A stretch of 64,000 bases of DNA from Sporosarcina obsidiansis (GTDB lineage: Bacteria > Bacillota > Bacilli > Bacillales_A > Planococcaceae), in assembly GCF_009651005.1 (NCBI RefSeq), contig NZ_WHVW01000011.1, positions 1-64,000 on the forward strand, read 5' to 3'. Below, one piece after another: positions 35,658-43,235 of this stretch. Each line of letters opens with the position of its first letter. Within the stretch, counting starts at the first letter, position 1. A program made the translations under genes and the position numbers. The notes below the pieces were generated by a model, which was not told the origin of the DNA, did no database searches, and worked only from the letters and a program-made list of their open reading frames with translations.

Positions 35658-35682
35658 ATACCCGACCACTATATTTTCAAAC
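35658..35682 (-). promoter_or_regulatory. SigB promoter of the YtxH-like gene
   Basis: Minus strand: GTTTGA (35677-35682), 13-bp spacer, GGGTAT (35658-35663). The -10 is perfect, the -35 matches at five of six positions, and the spacing equals that of the sigB autoregulatory promoter. Confidence 0.82.
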
Positions 35683-36461
35683 GTCTTGCAATAAGTTAGT
35701 TACTTAGCGCGGGGATTTATACTACGAATGAAAAGATACCAGGTTCACTCACCACACTCTTCTTTTTATGATTGCAACCTACGAACAGAAGCTGTAATTC
35801 AACAGCTCTCACTATCTAGCGTGGGCGCAACTGCGGGGTCAGCCGTTGCCAAGAGACAACTAGCGCCATTTGCTAATTGGCTTCTTGGCGAAAGGCAATC
35901 CCCCAGCGCCGTAGCGGTACTAGGACCACTCACCCTATACAAGAAGGAGGTGTTAACTTCAACTAAGTAAATCTCAAAATGAATTGACTTCACATACAAA
36001 TACCAGTCACTAGCGTAGGCGCAACTGCGGGGTCAGCCGTTGCCAAGTGACAACGAGCGCCCTTTGCTTGTTGGCTCTTGGCGTAAGGCAATCCCCCAGC
36101 GCCGTAGCGGTTACAGGACCACTCACCCTACACAAGAAGGAGGTATTAAATTCAACTAAACAAATCTCAAAATGAATTGACTTCACATACAAAAACCAGT
36201 CACCAGCGTAGGCGCAACTGCGGGGTCAGCCGTTGCCAAGAGACAACTTGGCGCCCTTTGCTAATTGGCTCTTGGCGTAAGGCAATCCCCCAGCGCCGTA
36301 GCGATACAAGGACCACTCCCCCTACACTATTCAACACAAAAACAAAACATTTGTACGCCAAGTAAATTGCCAGAATAGTATATTTCATTTTCATGACATC
36401 GTAGTTTTGAGACAGTAAATTTGATATACTACATAGAAAGAGAGTTGGGAGTGATACCATC
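35683..36461. other. Gene-free stretch dominated by tandem repeats
   Basis: This 780-bp stretch holds no ORF that I can support. Apart from the three repeat units at 35810-36330 it contains a small hairpin (agctgt/acagct near 35790) and the upstream region of the GNAT gene. Minus-strand ORFs that begin MYVKSIHFEI inside units 1 and 2 are judged non-coding because the units differ by single-base indels. Confidence 0.6.
35810..36330. repeat. Three ~194-bp tandem repeats with conserved nested hairpin
   Basis: Units begin near 35816, 36010 and 36203; the shared GCGCAACTG recurs at 35825, 36019 and 36212 (periods 194 and 193). The third unit is truncated after about 120 bp. In unit 2 nested pairs are GGCGC/GCGCC (36018-36022 with 36099-36103), GGGG/CCCC, TTGCC/GGCAA and CAACGAGC/GCTTGTTG (36051-36058 with 36066-36073). 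Units 1 and 2 also carry AAGAAGGAGGT and a common A-rich tail. See findings. Confidence 0.85.
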
Positions 36462-36959
36462 ATGATTCGGCAAATGACGTTAGATGATATTCGAGATGTT
36501 CAATATATAGCCCTCACTTCCTGTTGTCATACGTTTCAAGACTATATCCCGACAGAGGTGCTCGAGGCATTTATTGATCGCTCTTATTCGGATTTGATGT
36601 TACGAAAACAACTAGAAAAAACTACAATCTTAATTGCCATGGATCCGCAAATGCTTCCTGTTGGTTATTTAAGTCATACACCCATCGACGAAGACGGTGA
36701 GTGTGAAGTGACTGCTCTTCATGTTCTTCCATCACATCAGCAGTCAGGTTATGAAGAAATGTTACTTTCAGCAGCTTTGGACAAGCTACGTGATGCACAG
36801 CAAATCGATGTATATTTGGATAACCGTGCAGATGAACTTGGTAACTTCTACGTAGATCAAGGATTCCTTCTGGTAGAGTCCTTCCAAGAATTATTTGAAG
36901 GTCTTCCTGTTGAAACTATTCATTATTCTCTGCCGGTCAAGCAGCCGGTATACATGTAA
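36462..36959 (+). CDS. GNAT family N-acetyltransferase
   Basis: A 165-residue acetyl-CoA-dependent acyltransferase. It has the typical GNAT order: IRQMTLDDIRDVQYIAL at the N-terminus, then a central strand pair (PVGYLSHTPIDEDGECEVTALHVLPSHQQSGYEEMLL) in which the usual Q/R-x-x-G-x-G/A acetyl-CoA loop is altered to HQQSGYEE. GGGAGTGA precedes the ATG. Substrate is unknown. Confidence 0.72.
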   Translation: MIRQMTLDDIRDVQYIALTSCCHTFQDYIPTEVLEAFIDRSYSDLMLRKQLEKTTILIAMDPQMLPVGYLSHTPIDEDGECEVTALHVLPSHQQSGYEEMLLSAALDKLRDAQQIDVYLDNRADELGNFYVDQGFLLVESFQELFEGLPVETIHYSLPVKQPVYM

Positions 36960-36999
36960 AAACCCTTTTCTCCTAAGGAGAAAAGGGTTTTTACATGTA
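36951..36999. terminator. Perfect 23-bp palindromic bidirectional terminator
   Basis: The arms 36951-36973 and 36977-36999 are exact reverse complements around the loop TAA. The left arm contains the GNAT stop codon. A-run and T-run flank the GC part on both strands, so it serves both converging genes. Confidence 0.9.
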
Positions 37000-37005
37000 T
37001 TATTT

Positions 37006-37485
37006 TCAGTTTATCCAATTTGTTTGAGTAGCAGACATTTCATCTATCGAAGGTTGGGGTTCCATTGGTTGCTTCTTGGTAAAACAAATGATTCCTGCAA
37101 TGTATAACAGGATCGACGGCAATGAAATGATGCCCCCAAATAAACCCGCTATGATAAATAAAGTTCCAGCTGCCTTTGGGTTGGAGCTATTCCAGATCTT
37201 CACAGTTCCTATAATATTCAACACGAGACTAACAAATGCCGCGATAACTCCAATCCATATCAATACAGAAATCGATTCAAAGAAACTCATAAACATTTCC
37301 ACTTCGGAAGGCGTGAGCGTGCCATCACTTGCCATTCCTAAACGCATTTCTTCTTTTATTTCAGGATCAGAAATTGCTGCATTTACGAAAAAACCGATCA
37401 ACACAGTTCCTATCAAACCAATAGTTGTGAAAACAGCTGCTATTATAGAAAGTACTCTTTCTGCTGTCCGATTGATCATTTCCAC
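37006..37485 (-). CDS. DUF4064 family membrane protein
   Basis: A 159-residue protein with about four membrane helices (about 12-36, 70-92, 104-120 and 122-140), the layout of DUF4064 proteins of Bacillales. A soluble loop (about 38-66) lies between helices 1 and 2. The start is GTG at 37485, five bases after GAGG; an ATG two codons on is possible. Function is unknown. Confidence 0.7.
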   Translation of the reverse strand: MEMINRTAERVLSIIAAVFTTIGLIGTVLIGFFVNAAISDPEIKEEMRLGMASDGTLTPSEVEMFMSFFESISVLIWIGVIAAFVSLVLNIIGTVKIWNSSNPKAAGTLFIIAGLFGGIISLPSILLYIAGIICFTKKQPMEPQPSIDEMSATQTNWIN

Positions 37486-37597
37486 ATCATCCTCTTCTTC
37501 AAGTTTACTTCCCTTTCAGTTATACGCCAGAGAAGTGAAAAAGTTTCAAAAAAAGCGATGTGGTTACTTCACTGTATAGCAAAACAGTCGGTTAGAC

Positions 37598-37915
37598 TTA
37601 TGCCTTTACATCGTTGTACTCATCACTTCGGTCAAATGCATTCACTACATAAGAACAGATTGCTTTCATCTTTAATCCTTTTTCCCGCGCATTTTCTGCT
37701 GCTTGGTCGAGTAGTTTTTTTGCGACTCCCTGGCCTCTTAAAGAATCATCCACGTATGTGTGTGTCATCATCATGATCCCATTATCTTCCGACCATTCAA
37801 TTTCCGCAATCACATGACCTTGGTTTTTATGCTGGTAAGCGTATTTATGTCCACCTAAGTCGGCAAGTTCAAAATCTAATTCTTCCGGCAACTCCATGTC
37901 TTTATTTTCATTCAT
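37598..37915 (-). CDS. Small GNAT-like acetyltransferase (YjdJ type)
   Basis: A 105-residue member of the short GNAT family 2 (YidJ/YjdJ). The acetyl-CoA loop is visible as DDSLRGQGVAKKLLDQAAENAREKGLKM, and KAICSYVVNAFDRSDEY closes the domain. AAGGAGAG precedes the ATG. Role unknown. It is monocistronic or starts a short unit ending at the DUF4064 gene. Confidence 0.85.
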   Translation of the reverse strand: MNENKDMELPEELDFELADLGGHKYAYQHKNQGHVIAEIEWSEDNGIMMMTHTYVDDSLRGQGVAKKLLDQAAENAREKGLKMKAICSYVVNAFDRSDEYNDVKA

Positions 37916-37971
37916 TCGAATCTCTCCTTTTTCATTTCATCTCCTACTCTTTACCCTACCACGATTGGATC

Positions 37972-38859
37972 TTAACTAAACAACGATTTAAGGGAATCTG
38001 CCATATTCCTAAAAAACTCTTTTACCTTTTCCCAAAAACTTGGGTCGATGTCACCCAACTTATCTTTAATCTTGGAAGCCATGTCAGTTAACTGCTCATT
38101 TAGCTTCGTGAAATCAATATCCAACTTCGATATCCGATCCATCAAGTCAATCAATAATTGACGATCTGCATCGCTCAATTGGATATTTAACTTCTTCAGT
38201 TGATCATTGACAATTTGTTCAACTTCTTCTTTCGTTGCAGGCTTTTGCTCAGCAATTTGCTTCTTAATATCAGTCAATAATTGAGCTACTTCGTCTTTGT
38301 CAACGCCCGCTTTTTCAGATAGCTTCGTCGCAAGACTCAATTCATCATTTGCTGTATCGGTCCGCTCCGTATCGAGTACTTCTCCCGATACTTCATACGC
38401 CTTATAAATACCTACTAACGCAGAATGACCAGTTACCTTTTTCGGAGCTGCTACTTCAACGACTGCATCCTCAATGCCCGCTGTCAGCATGGCGGTCGCA
38501 TACATATCAGCAGTTACTTGTGTAATATTGTCAGGAGTGACGATATTAATGACAAGTCCTTCGCCTTCTTCCTGCCTAGTAATTTTCGCAGAAGAATACA
38601 TGCGCGCGTTACGGTCGCCACCTGAAATGTATTTTATCAAATCGCTACCGTCTACAGACAGCTCTTCCACTTCGGCTTCTTCTGCCACTTTCAAATCCTT
38701 TTTGACGCTTTCTTTTTCAGCTTCCGATAGATTCGCACCATATACGACAATCGGCACACCTAACTTTTCATTGATCACTTCGTCTGCCAAAACAGCTGAA
38801 GGTGTCATGATGCCGATCATCAAAATGACGGCCAATATAAATGAAAAACCCTTTCTCAT
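37972..38859 (-). CDS. DUF1002 (YpuA-like) secreted protein
   Basis: About 295 residues. A Sec signal peptide (KGFSFILAVILMIGIMTPSAVLADE) is followed by the DUF1002 domain (about 25-215). A C-terminal helical tail (about 230-290) is rich in K, D and L and may be coiled coil. The ATG at 38859 lies seven bases after AAGGAGGGG; a frame extension to 38886 lacks a site. B. subtilis YpuA has been linked to cell-envelope function, but its activity is not known. Confidence 0.82.
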   Translation of the reverse strand: MRKGFSFILAVILMIGIMTPSAVLADEVINEKLGVPIVVYGANLSEAEKESVKKDLKVAEEAEVEELSVDGSDLIKYISGGDRNARMYSSAKITRQEEGEGLVINIVTPDNITQVTADMYATAMLTAGIEDAVVEVAAPKKVTGHSALVGIYKAYEVSGEVLDTERTDTANDELSLATKLSEKAGVDKDEVAQLLTDIKKQIAEQKPATKEEVEQIVNDQLKKLNIQLSDADRQLLIDLMDRISKLDIDFTKLNEQLTDMASKIKDKLGDIDPSFWEKVKEFFRNMADSLKSLFS

Positions 38860-38923
38860 TCGGTTTCCCCTCCTTGTTCTATACAATAGATACGATGAGG
38901 CAAATCAAAAAGTTGCGTTAGAT

Positions 38924-39778
38924 TTACGATTTGAGAGTGGTCCAACCGTCCTGCTGTACGATTCTTCCTTCTTTCATCAACTTCCCCAGGGCACGTTTGA
39001 AGGCACCTTTACTCATTTGGAACATCTCGTTAATCTCATCAGGAGACGATTGATCGGTAAACGGCATCTTCCCGCCAGCCTCTTCCAAGTACGATAAAAT
39101 TTGTCCACCATCCGTCTGCAGACGATCTTGTTTTCTAGGCAACAACGATCCATTGAGCGTGCCATCATCACGTACACCGATAATCCGAAGCTCTACTTCT
39201 TCCCCTAATCTCGGTTCCTGCAGTCGTTCGGTCTCATGGACAAAAATTCGATATAAATCTTCCGTTAAGAAAAACGAACCTACAGGTAATAGACGATAAG
39301 CTCTCGCTTTTAAGTTCTGATTGTTCATCTCTTCTTCAGCGATCGAGTAGTGCTCCTGTACTCGCTCTTCAGTGACCAAACGTCCGAATAAATTCCCACC
39401 TGGATCCGTACGCAATGTCATGTACAATTCATCACCCGGTTGTGGCCACAGCTTCTTTAATTGCGGAAAATCCGCGCGATTGACCAACACTTCAAAAGAC
39501 GAGCCGATATCGACATATGCGCCTTCTTCCCTCTCTAGACGAATCACTTTTGCCCATCCAAATGTATCTATAGTGACAGTCGGGAGCTGTGCAGTCGCCG
39601 CTAATTCGCCTCTTCTATTAATATAGAGAAAAACCTCTACAGTCGCGTGTTCTTCTAAATCTGGCGCTTCAGAGACATTCAAATAAATCTCTTCTCCGTC
39701 TGCATCCAGCACCCATCGCGAGCCTTCTTGTCGAAGAATTTTGAGTTTAGCGAGCTTGCCTGATTGTAATTGTGTCAT
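38924..39778 (-). CDS. cvfB: CvfB-like S1-domain RNA-binding protein
   Basis: A 284-residue protein of the CvfB/YitL family. Three S1-like domains are followed by a winged helix (PFTDQSSPDEINEMFQMSKGAFKRALGKLMKEGRI), matching the family layout. In Staphylococcus aureus CvfB binds RNA and affects virulence gene expression; the role here is inferred. AAAGGA precedes the ATG by nine bases. It lies 15 bp after mntR and is probably co-transcribed with it. Confidence 0.9.
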   Translation of the reverse strand: MTQLQSGKLAKLKILRQEGSRWVLDADGEEIYLNVSEAPDLEEHATVEVFLYINRRGELAATAQLPTVTIDTFGWAKVIRLEREEGAYVDIGSSFEVLVNRADFPQLKKLWPQPGDELYMTLRTDPGGNLFGRLVTEERVQEHYSIAEEEMNNQNLKARAYRLLPVGSFFLTEDLYRIFVHETERLQEPRLGEEVELRIIGVRDDGTLNGSLLPRKQDRLQTDGGQILSYLEEAGGKMPFTDQSSPDEINEMFQMSKGAFKRALGKLMKEGRIVQQDGWTTLKS

Positions 39779-39793
39779 AAATTATATTCCTTT

Positions 39794-40201
39794 CTAGAGT
39801 GCTCTACTTTTTAACTTCTTTATGAACTCGGGATCTTCCTCTAATGTTTCCACTAAGTCCGTGATACGATCCATCGCATTCCAGCTAAGGTGATGTTCAA
39901 TTCCTTCCACATCTCCATAAATGTTTTCTTCTTCCACCCCAATGATACGCAGGAATTGTTCTAATAATTCATGACGGTGTACTAGCTTTTTCCCAAAACG
40001 TAACCCTCGATCGGTCAATACGAGCCCTCGGTAACGTTCATAATGCACATAACCTTCTTTATCAAGGCGTTGCGCCATTTTAGTCACTGACGATGGAAGC
40101 ACAGAAAGCGCCTCTGCCACATCTGACACACGCGCTTCTCCTCTTGCTTCCAATTGTAAATAAATTTGTTCGATATAGTCTTCCATACTTGGTGTAGCCA
40201 T
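39794..40201 (-). CDS. mntR: Manganese-responsive transcriptional regulator MntR
   Basis: A 135-residue DtxR/MntR-family repressor. The N-terminal winged helix ([31 protein letters not shown]) is followed by the dimer domain with metal ligands: Asp8, Glu11, His77 in RHELLEQF, and Glu/His in [10 protein letters not shown]. It lacks the SH3 domain of DtxR, as MntR does. GGAGG lies seven bases before the ATG at 40201, so the longer frame to 40231 is rejected. No manganese transporter gene is in the window. Confidence 0.93.
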   Translation of the reverse strand: MATPSMEDYIEQIYLQLEARGEARVSDVAEALSVLPSSVTKMAQRLDKEGYVHYERYRGLVLTDRGLRFGKKLVHRHELLEQFLRIIGVEEENIYGDVEGIEHHLSWNAMDRITDLVETLEEDPEFIKKLKSRAL

Positions 40202-40251
40202 GACATCGCCTCCTAATTTGACTGCAATCATTCTAAGAATTTGTCATAGAA

Positions 40252-40276
40252 GTTTAAGATTTAATTGGATGGGTAA
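40252..40276 (+). promoter_or_regulatory. SigB promoter of the Lmo0937-like gene
   Basis: GTTTAA (40252-40257), 13-bp spacer and GGGTAA (40271-40276). The -35 is perfect and the -10 differs from GGGTAT only in the last base. It lies 35 bp before the start codon. Confidence 0.75.
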
Positions 40277-40311
40277 ACAACCTACACAACAAAGAAAAGG
40301 AGTGATCCAAC

Positions 40312-40467
40312 ATGGCTCGTTTATTATGGCTCATCATTGTAGTCCTTATTGCGTTATGGCTAGTTGGCCTAGTTATGAAGATCGGTGGCGGATTTATTCA
40401 CATTCTTCTAGTAGTAGCAGGTATTATCTTCATCCTACAGTTACTTACCGGTAGACGATCAATATAG
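40312..40467 (+). CDS. Lmo0937-family small membrane protein
   Basis: A 51-residue protein with two membrane helices (LLWLIIVVLIALWLVGLVM and FIHILLVVAGIIFILQLL) around a glycine turn. It ends in the basic TGRRSI, the hallmark of the Lmo0937/DUF5670 type. AAAGGAG precedes the ATG at 40312. The Listeria Lmo0937 gene belongs to the SigB regulon, and a SigB promoter is visible here too. Molecular role unknown. Confidence 0.85.
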   Translation: MARLLWLIIVVLIALWLVGLVMKIGGGFIHILLVVAGIIFILQLLTGRRSI

Positions 40468-40496
40468 TGAAAATCCAATCTATGCTTCTTCTGCAT

Positions 40497-41594
40497 TCAG
40501 GTAATTCTTGCGTACAGACATGTATTTCGCAAGTCTTTCCCGTTAGCAGAGGAAGCATTTTTTCGTAGAACTCCTTCTAGCTGAAAATCTGCTCGTTTCG
40601 CCACAGCGCGACCTTTACAATGGTTTTCATCACAATGAAATTCCACCCGCTGAGCTTGCAAATCTTCAAAAGCAAAACTTACAAGCCCTCTAATCGCCTC
40701 TGTCATATAGCCTTGTCCTTCAAACTTCATATCTAGCCAATAGTCCACTTCAAACTTGCGAATTCGCCAATCAATATGATGTAATCTGGCAGAACCGATA
40801 AATTCACCTGATTCTTTCAAAAACAAATGAAAAGTTAAGTTCTTTCGACTGATAAATTCGGCAACTGCTTGACGGACATGATCCTCAGTCGTCTCAATTG
40901 TCACATCGTTTTGTGCCCATTTTGACCAACGTCGCAGAGACGGCATCGAACGAGAAATTGCACCCCATACATCCATCGCGTCGTTCAACTCTGGTGCACG
41001 TAAGACTAAGCGTTCCGTTTCAAAGTGTTCTTTAAAATCAGGGATACTTTTTTCGTACATTTCCCGATCTTCCCAACGTACAGGCGTTGTTGTACCTGCC
41101 AGATAATCTTCCCGAGTCATCCCATACGTAACCGCGTCATAGTACGTATTTTCTTTCGGAAAAAACCAAGCCTGTCGCAAATGAGCTTCCTTAACAAAGC
41201 CTGCACGTTCAAAGGCCGTACGCATCGCTGCATTATCATGGCGGGTATGCCCTTCTATTCGGATTTTCTGTTCCGGTAGTTCGAACACATACTGCGTCAG
41301 CTTCTTTAATGCACGAGAGCCATATCCATATCCTCTGTAACGGTCTGCAATCCGTAGATCAAAAAGTGGGATATCCTCTTGAAGATCATACACTTTGACG
41401 ATTCCCACTTTTTCATTTTCGTTATTCTCAATCCAAAACGTCTTTACATCATCGGATGCATAGCCGCCTTCTTCAATAGACTTTTCTAATAATTCACGGC
41501 CAGGCTGACTAATGTCATGATATGGCCAGGAATTCGTTGTCATAAAATGAATTAATAAATCTTGTTCCTCTATTGTCCACTCTTGTAAGCGCAT
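40497..41594 (-). CDS. Protein with two fused GNAT acetyltransferase domains
   Basis: About 365 residues. The first GNAT domain (about 1-160) carries DRYRGYGYGSRALKKLTQYVFE. The second (about 185-362) starts ERLVLRAPELNDAMD, is of the RimJ/RimL type, and carries MKFEGQGYMTEAIRGLVSFAFE. Both acetyl-CoA loops look intact. The ATG at 41594 lies seven bases after GGAGG. Single-domain GNAT proteins are the norm, so this is a fusion. Substrates unknown. It lies downstream of the CadC-like repressor gene in the same direction. Confidence 0.83.
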   Translation of the reverse strand: MRLQEWTIEEQDLLIHFMTTNSWPYHDISQPGRELLEKSIEEGGYASDDVKTFWIENNENEKVGIVKVYDLQEDIPLFDLRIADRYRGYGYGSRALKKLTQYVFELPEQKIRIEGHTRHDNAAMRTAFERAGFVKEAHLRQAWFFPKENTYYDAVTYGMTREDYLAGTTTPVRWEDREMYEKSIPDFKEHFETERLVLRAPELNDAMDVWGAISRSMPSLRRWSKWAQNDVTIETTEDHVRQAVAEFISRKNLTFHLFLKESGEFIGSARLHHIDWRIRKFEVDYWLDMKFEGQGYMTEAIRGLVSFAFEDLQAQRVEFHCDENHCKGRAVAKRADFQLEGVLRKNASSANGKDLRNTCLYARIT

Positions 41595-41648
41595 CAAAAT
41601 TCCTCCATCTTGCCTTCTCTATAGCAAGCGCTTCACTGACTGGTTCGA

Positions 41649-42011
41649 TTACGTGGTTTTTTCTGCTTCCATTGCATGCTCATGCGCAATTTTCACCAAA
41701 TCAGCTACATGCTTGTCTGCCAAAGAATAGTATACCATTTTTCCCCGTCTTTCTGATTTCGCCAATGAATGTTCGCGCAAATAGCGTAAGTGATGAGAAG
41801 CCGTAGCCGATGAGGATTGAATTACCGCCGCTACATCACAAACGCACATTTCAGATTCCATTGTTAGGGAATAGGCAATTCTCAGACGTGTTTCATCAGC
41901 TAGTGCTTTAAATATTTGCACCATCTCCCCCACATCAGGAAGTTCATTTTTAATTTTTCGAACTACATCTTCGTGTACGATCGTCACATCACATGAATCT
42001 AGATTTGCCAC
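41649..42011 (-). CDS. CadC/SmtB-like ArsR-family metal-responsive repressor
   Basis: A 120-residue winged-helix repressor. Cys7, Cys56 and Cys58 (EMCVCDVA) correspond to the alpha3N cadmium/lead/zinc site of CadC. The last helix DKHVADLVKIAHEH carries the alpha5 zinc residues. The recognition helix is SSSATASHHLRYLREHSL. The start is GTG at 42011 after GAGGTGG. No cadA efflux ATPase lies next to it, so it is an orphan or acts elsewhere. A promoter and operator-like palindrome lie upstream. Confidence 0.88.
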   Translation of the reverse strand: MANLDSCDVTIVHEDVVRKIKNELPDVGEMVQIFKALADETRLRIAYSLTMESEMCVCDVAAVIQSSSATASHHLRYLREHSLAKSERRGKMVYYSLADKHVADLVKIAHEHAMEAEKTT

Positions 42012-42047
42012 ATTGCCACCTCATTCAATAGACTTAAGATTACGGTC

Positions 42048-42076
42048 ATTATATAGAGTACTGTAAGAAAAATCAA
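42048..42076 (-). promoter_or_regulatory. SigA promoter of the CadC-like gene
   Basis: Minus strand TTGATT (42071-42076), 17-bp spacer, TATAAT (42048-42053), 37 bp before the start codon. Confidence 0.75.
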
Positions 42077-42078
42077 AT

Positions 42079-42101
42079 TACTCAAATAGCTGTTTGAATA
42101 A
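42079..42101. promoter_or_regulatory. CadC-type operator candidate
   Basis: CTCAAATAGCTGTTTGAATA (42081-42100) contains the inverted pair TCAAA/TTTGA and closely resembles the CTCAAATA-N-TTTGAATG operator described for staphylococcal CadC. It lies directly upstream of the -35, suiting autoregulation. Confidence 0.55.
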
Positions 42102-42107
42102 ATTCGA

Positions 42108-42479
42108 TCAACCGGAATTCTCCATTTTTTCTCCATGAATTTTTTCGAAAAGCTCATCTTCTGTTGAGATATCCGCTAGCTTGACTTTCGAACGATAAGC
42201 CGCCCGAATGATTACATGCCCAGCAACCGGTGCAGTCAGAAAGACAAATCCAATTCCAAGCAACAATCGCACACTAATGAAGTTTTCTGAGAAAAGAAAA
42301 TAGACAAATGCGCCTAACAACGTCAATAGAACTGCCAACGTCGAGCTTTTTGTCGCAGCATGCGATCTCGTATAGACATCCGGCAGCCGGATCAGCCCGA
42401 ACACACTAAGAATACTGGCAATACCACCCGTCAAAATCAACAAAGCACCCGCAAACTCACCCATCTCGCTTCCGCTCAA
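42108..42479 (-). CDS. mnhG: Mrp/Mnh Na+/H+ antiporter subunit G
   Basis: A 123-residue subunit with three membrane helices. The family motif LIRLPDVYTRSHAATKSSTLAVLL is clear near residues 28-51. The polar tail (about 100-123) is cytoplasmic. The TTG at 42479 follows GAGGGGG by seven bases; the ATG at 42464 is an alternative. It overlaps mnhF by 23 bp and is the last gene of the seven-gene operon. I see no clear terminator after it. Confidence 0.93.
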   Translation of the reverse strand: MSGSEMGEFAGALLILTGGIASILSVFGLIRLPDVYTRSHAATKSSTLAVLLTLLGAFVYFLFSENFISVRLLLGIGFVFLTAPVAGHVIIRAAYRSKVKLADISTEDELFEKIHGEKMENSG

Positions 42480-42741
42480 CGATTTTCCCCCTCTCGATAA
42501 ATTTCGAAAATGCTATTGTGCCAATGAATGAAAGGATACCTAGAATTAAAATGGCTTCTAAGAAGGCTTTCGTATTCATCATGACAGACACCACCGCAAT
42601 AGTTGCAATCAAGTTAACACCAATCACATCAAGGGCCACCACACGATCAGGCAAGGAAGGGCCTAAAATAATCCGAATAACCGCCACAAAAATGGTCAAC
42701 GCGAACAGTATTACCGATATAGTCAGCATGCCTGCGATCAT
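42457..42741 (-). CDS. mnhF: Mrp/Mnh Na+/H+ antiporter subunit F
   Basis: A 94-residue subunit with three membrane helices. The family motif GPSLPDRVVALDVIGVNLIA is present near residues 28-47. The ATG overlaps the mnhE stop by four bases (ATGA), so translation is coupled. Confidence 0.94.
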   Translation of the reverse strand: MIAGMLTISVILFALTIFVAVIRIILGPSLPDRVVALDVIGVNLIATIAVVSVMMNTKAFLEAILILGILSFIGTIAFSKFIERGKIVERKRDG

Positions 42742-43220
42742 CGCGTCACCTCCATAATGGCCTTCTCGAAATTTTTCAATTGCTTAATGAGACCTTCACG
42801 AGACTCTTCTACGTCCATTGCGTGAATATACAACTCGTTCCCTTCCGGAGAAACTTCCATCACCACAGAACCTGGCGTTAGCGTCAGTAGCATGGACAGC
42901 ATCGTCACTTCCACATCGCTCGTTAAGATCGTTTCATACTTGAATATGCCTGGCTTGATGCGTAATGTCGGTCGCACAATCTGGGAAATGACGACGATGC
43001 TAGATTGAATCAATTCTCTAATAAAAATAAGCAAGAGCTTACAAGCTGCGTAAATTCTTCGCAAGTAAAAATGCGTGCCGAAAAAACGGTTCATAAAAAA
43101 TATGATACCTATCCCGACTAAAAAACCCATAAAAAATGTAGTGAACTTCAACTCGTCTTCATCCATCAAGGTCATCCATAAAAACGCGATGAATAAGTTC
43201 AGTAGAAGCTGTAATGGCAT
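42738..43220 (-). CDS. mnhE: Mrp/Mnh Na+/H+ antiporter subunit E
   Basis: A 160-residue subunit with N-terminal membrane helices (about 3-45 and 55-80) and a soluble C-terminal half. The stretch TLTPGSVVMEVSPEGNELYIHAMDV is the family signature. AGGGGG precedes the ATG by seven bases. It lies 15 bp after mnhD. Confidence 0.94.
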   Translation of the reverse strand: MPLQLLLNLFIAFLWMTLMDEDELKFTTFFMGFLVGIGIIFFMNRFFGTHFYLRRIYAACKLLLIFIRELIQSSIVVISQIVRPTLRIKPGIFKYETILTSDVEVTMLSMLLTLTPGSVVMEVSPEGNELYIHAMDVEESREGLIKQLKNFEKAIMEVTR

Positions 43221-43235
43221 GCTACATCCCCCTCT

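Noticed and set aside
35799..36192. Two minus-strand ORFs beginning MYVKSIHFEI inside the tandem repeats
   Set aside because: No ribosome site is visible, the third unit lacks the ORF start, and the units differ by single-base indels that change the frame.
37953..37985. Possible SigB promoter before the small GNAT gene (GTTAAG-N14-GGGTAA)
   Set aside because: The -35 matches poorly, and the better GTTTAG lies 19 bp from the -10, too far for SigB.
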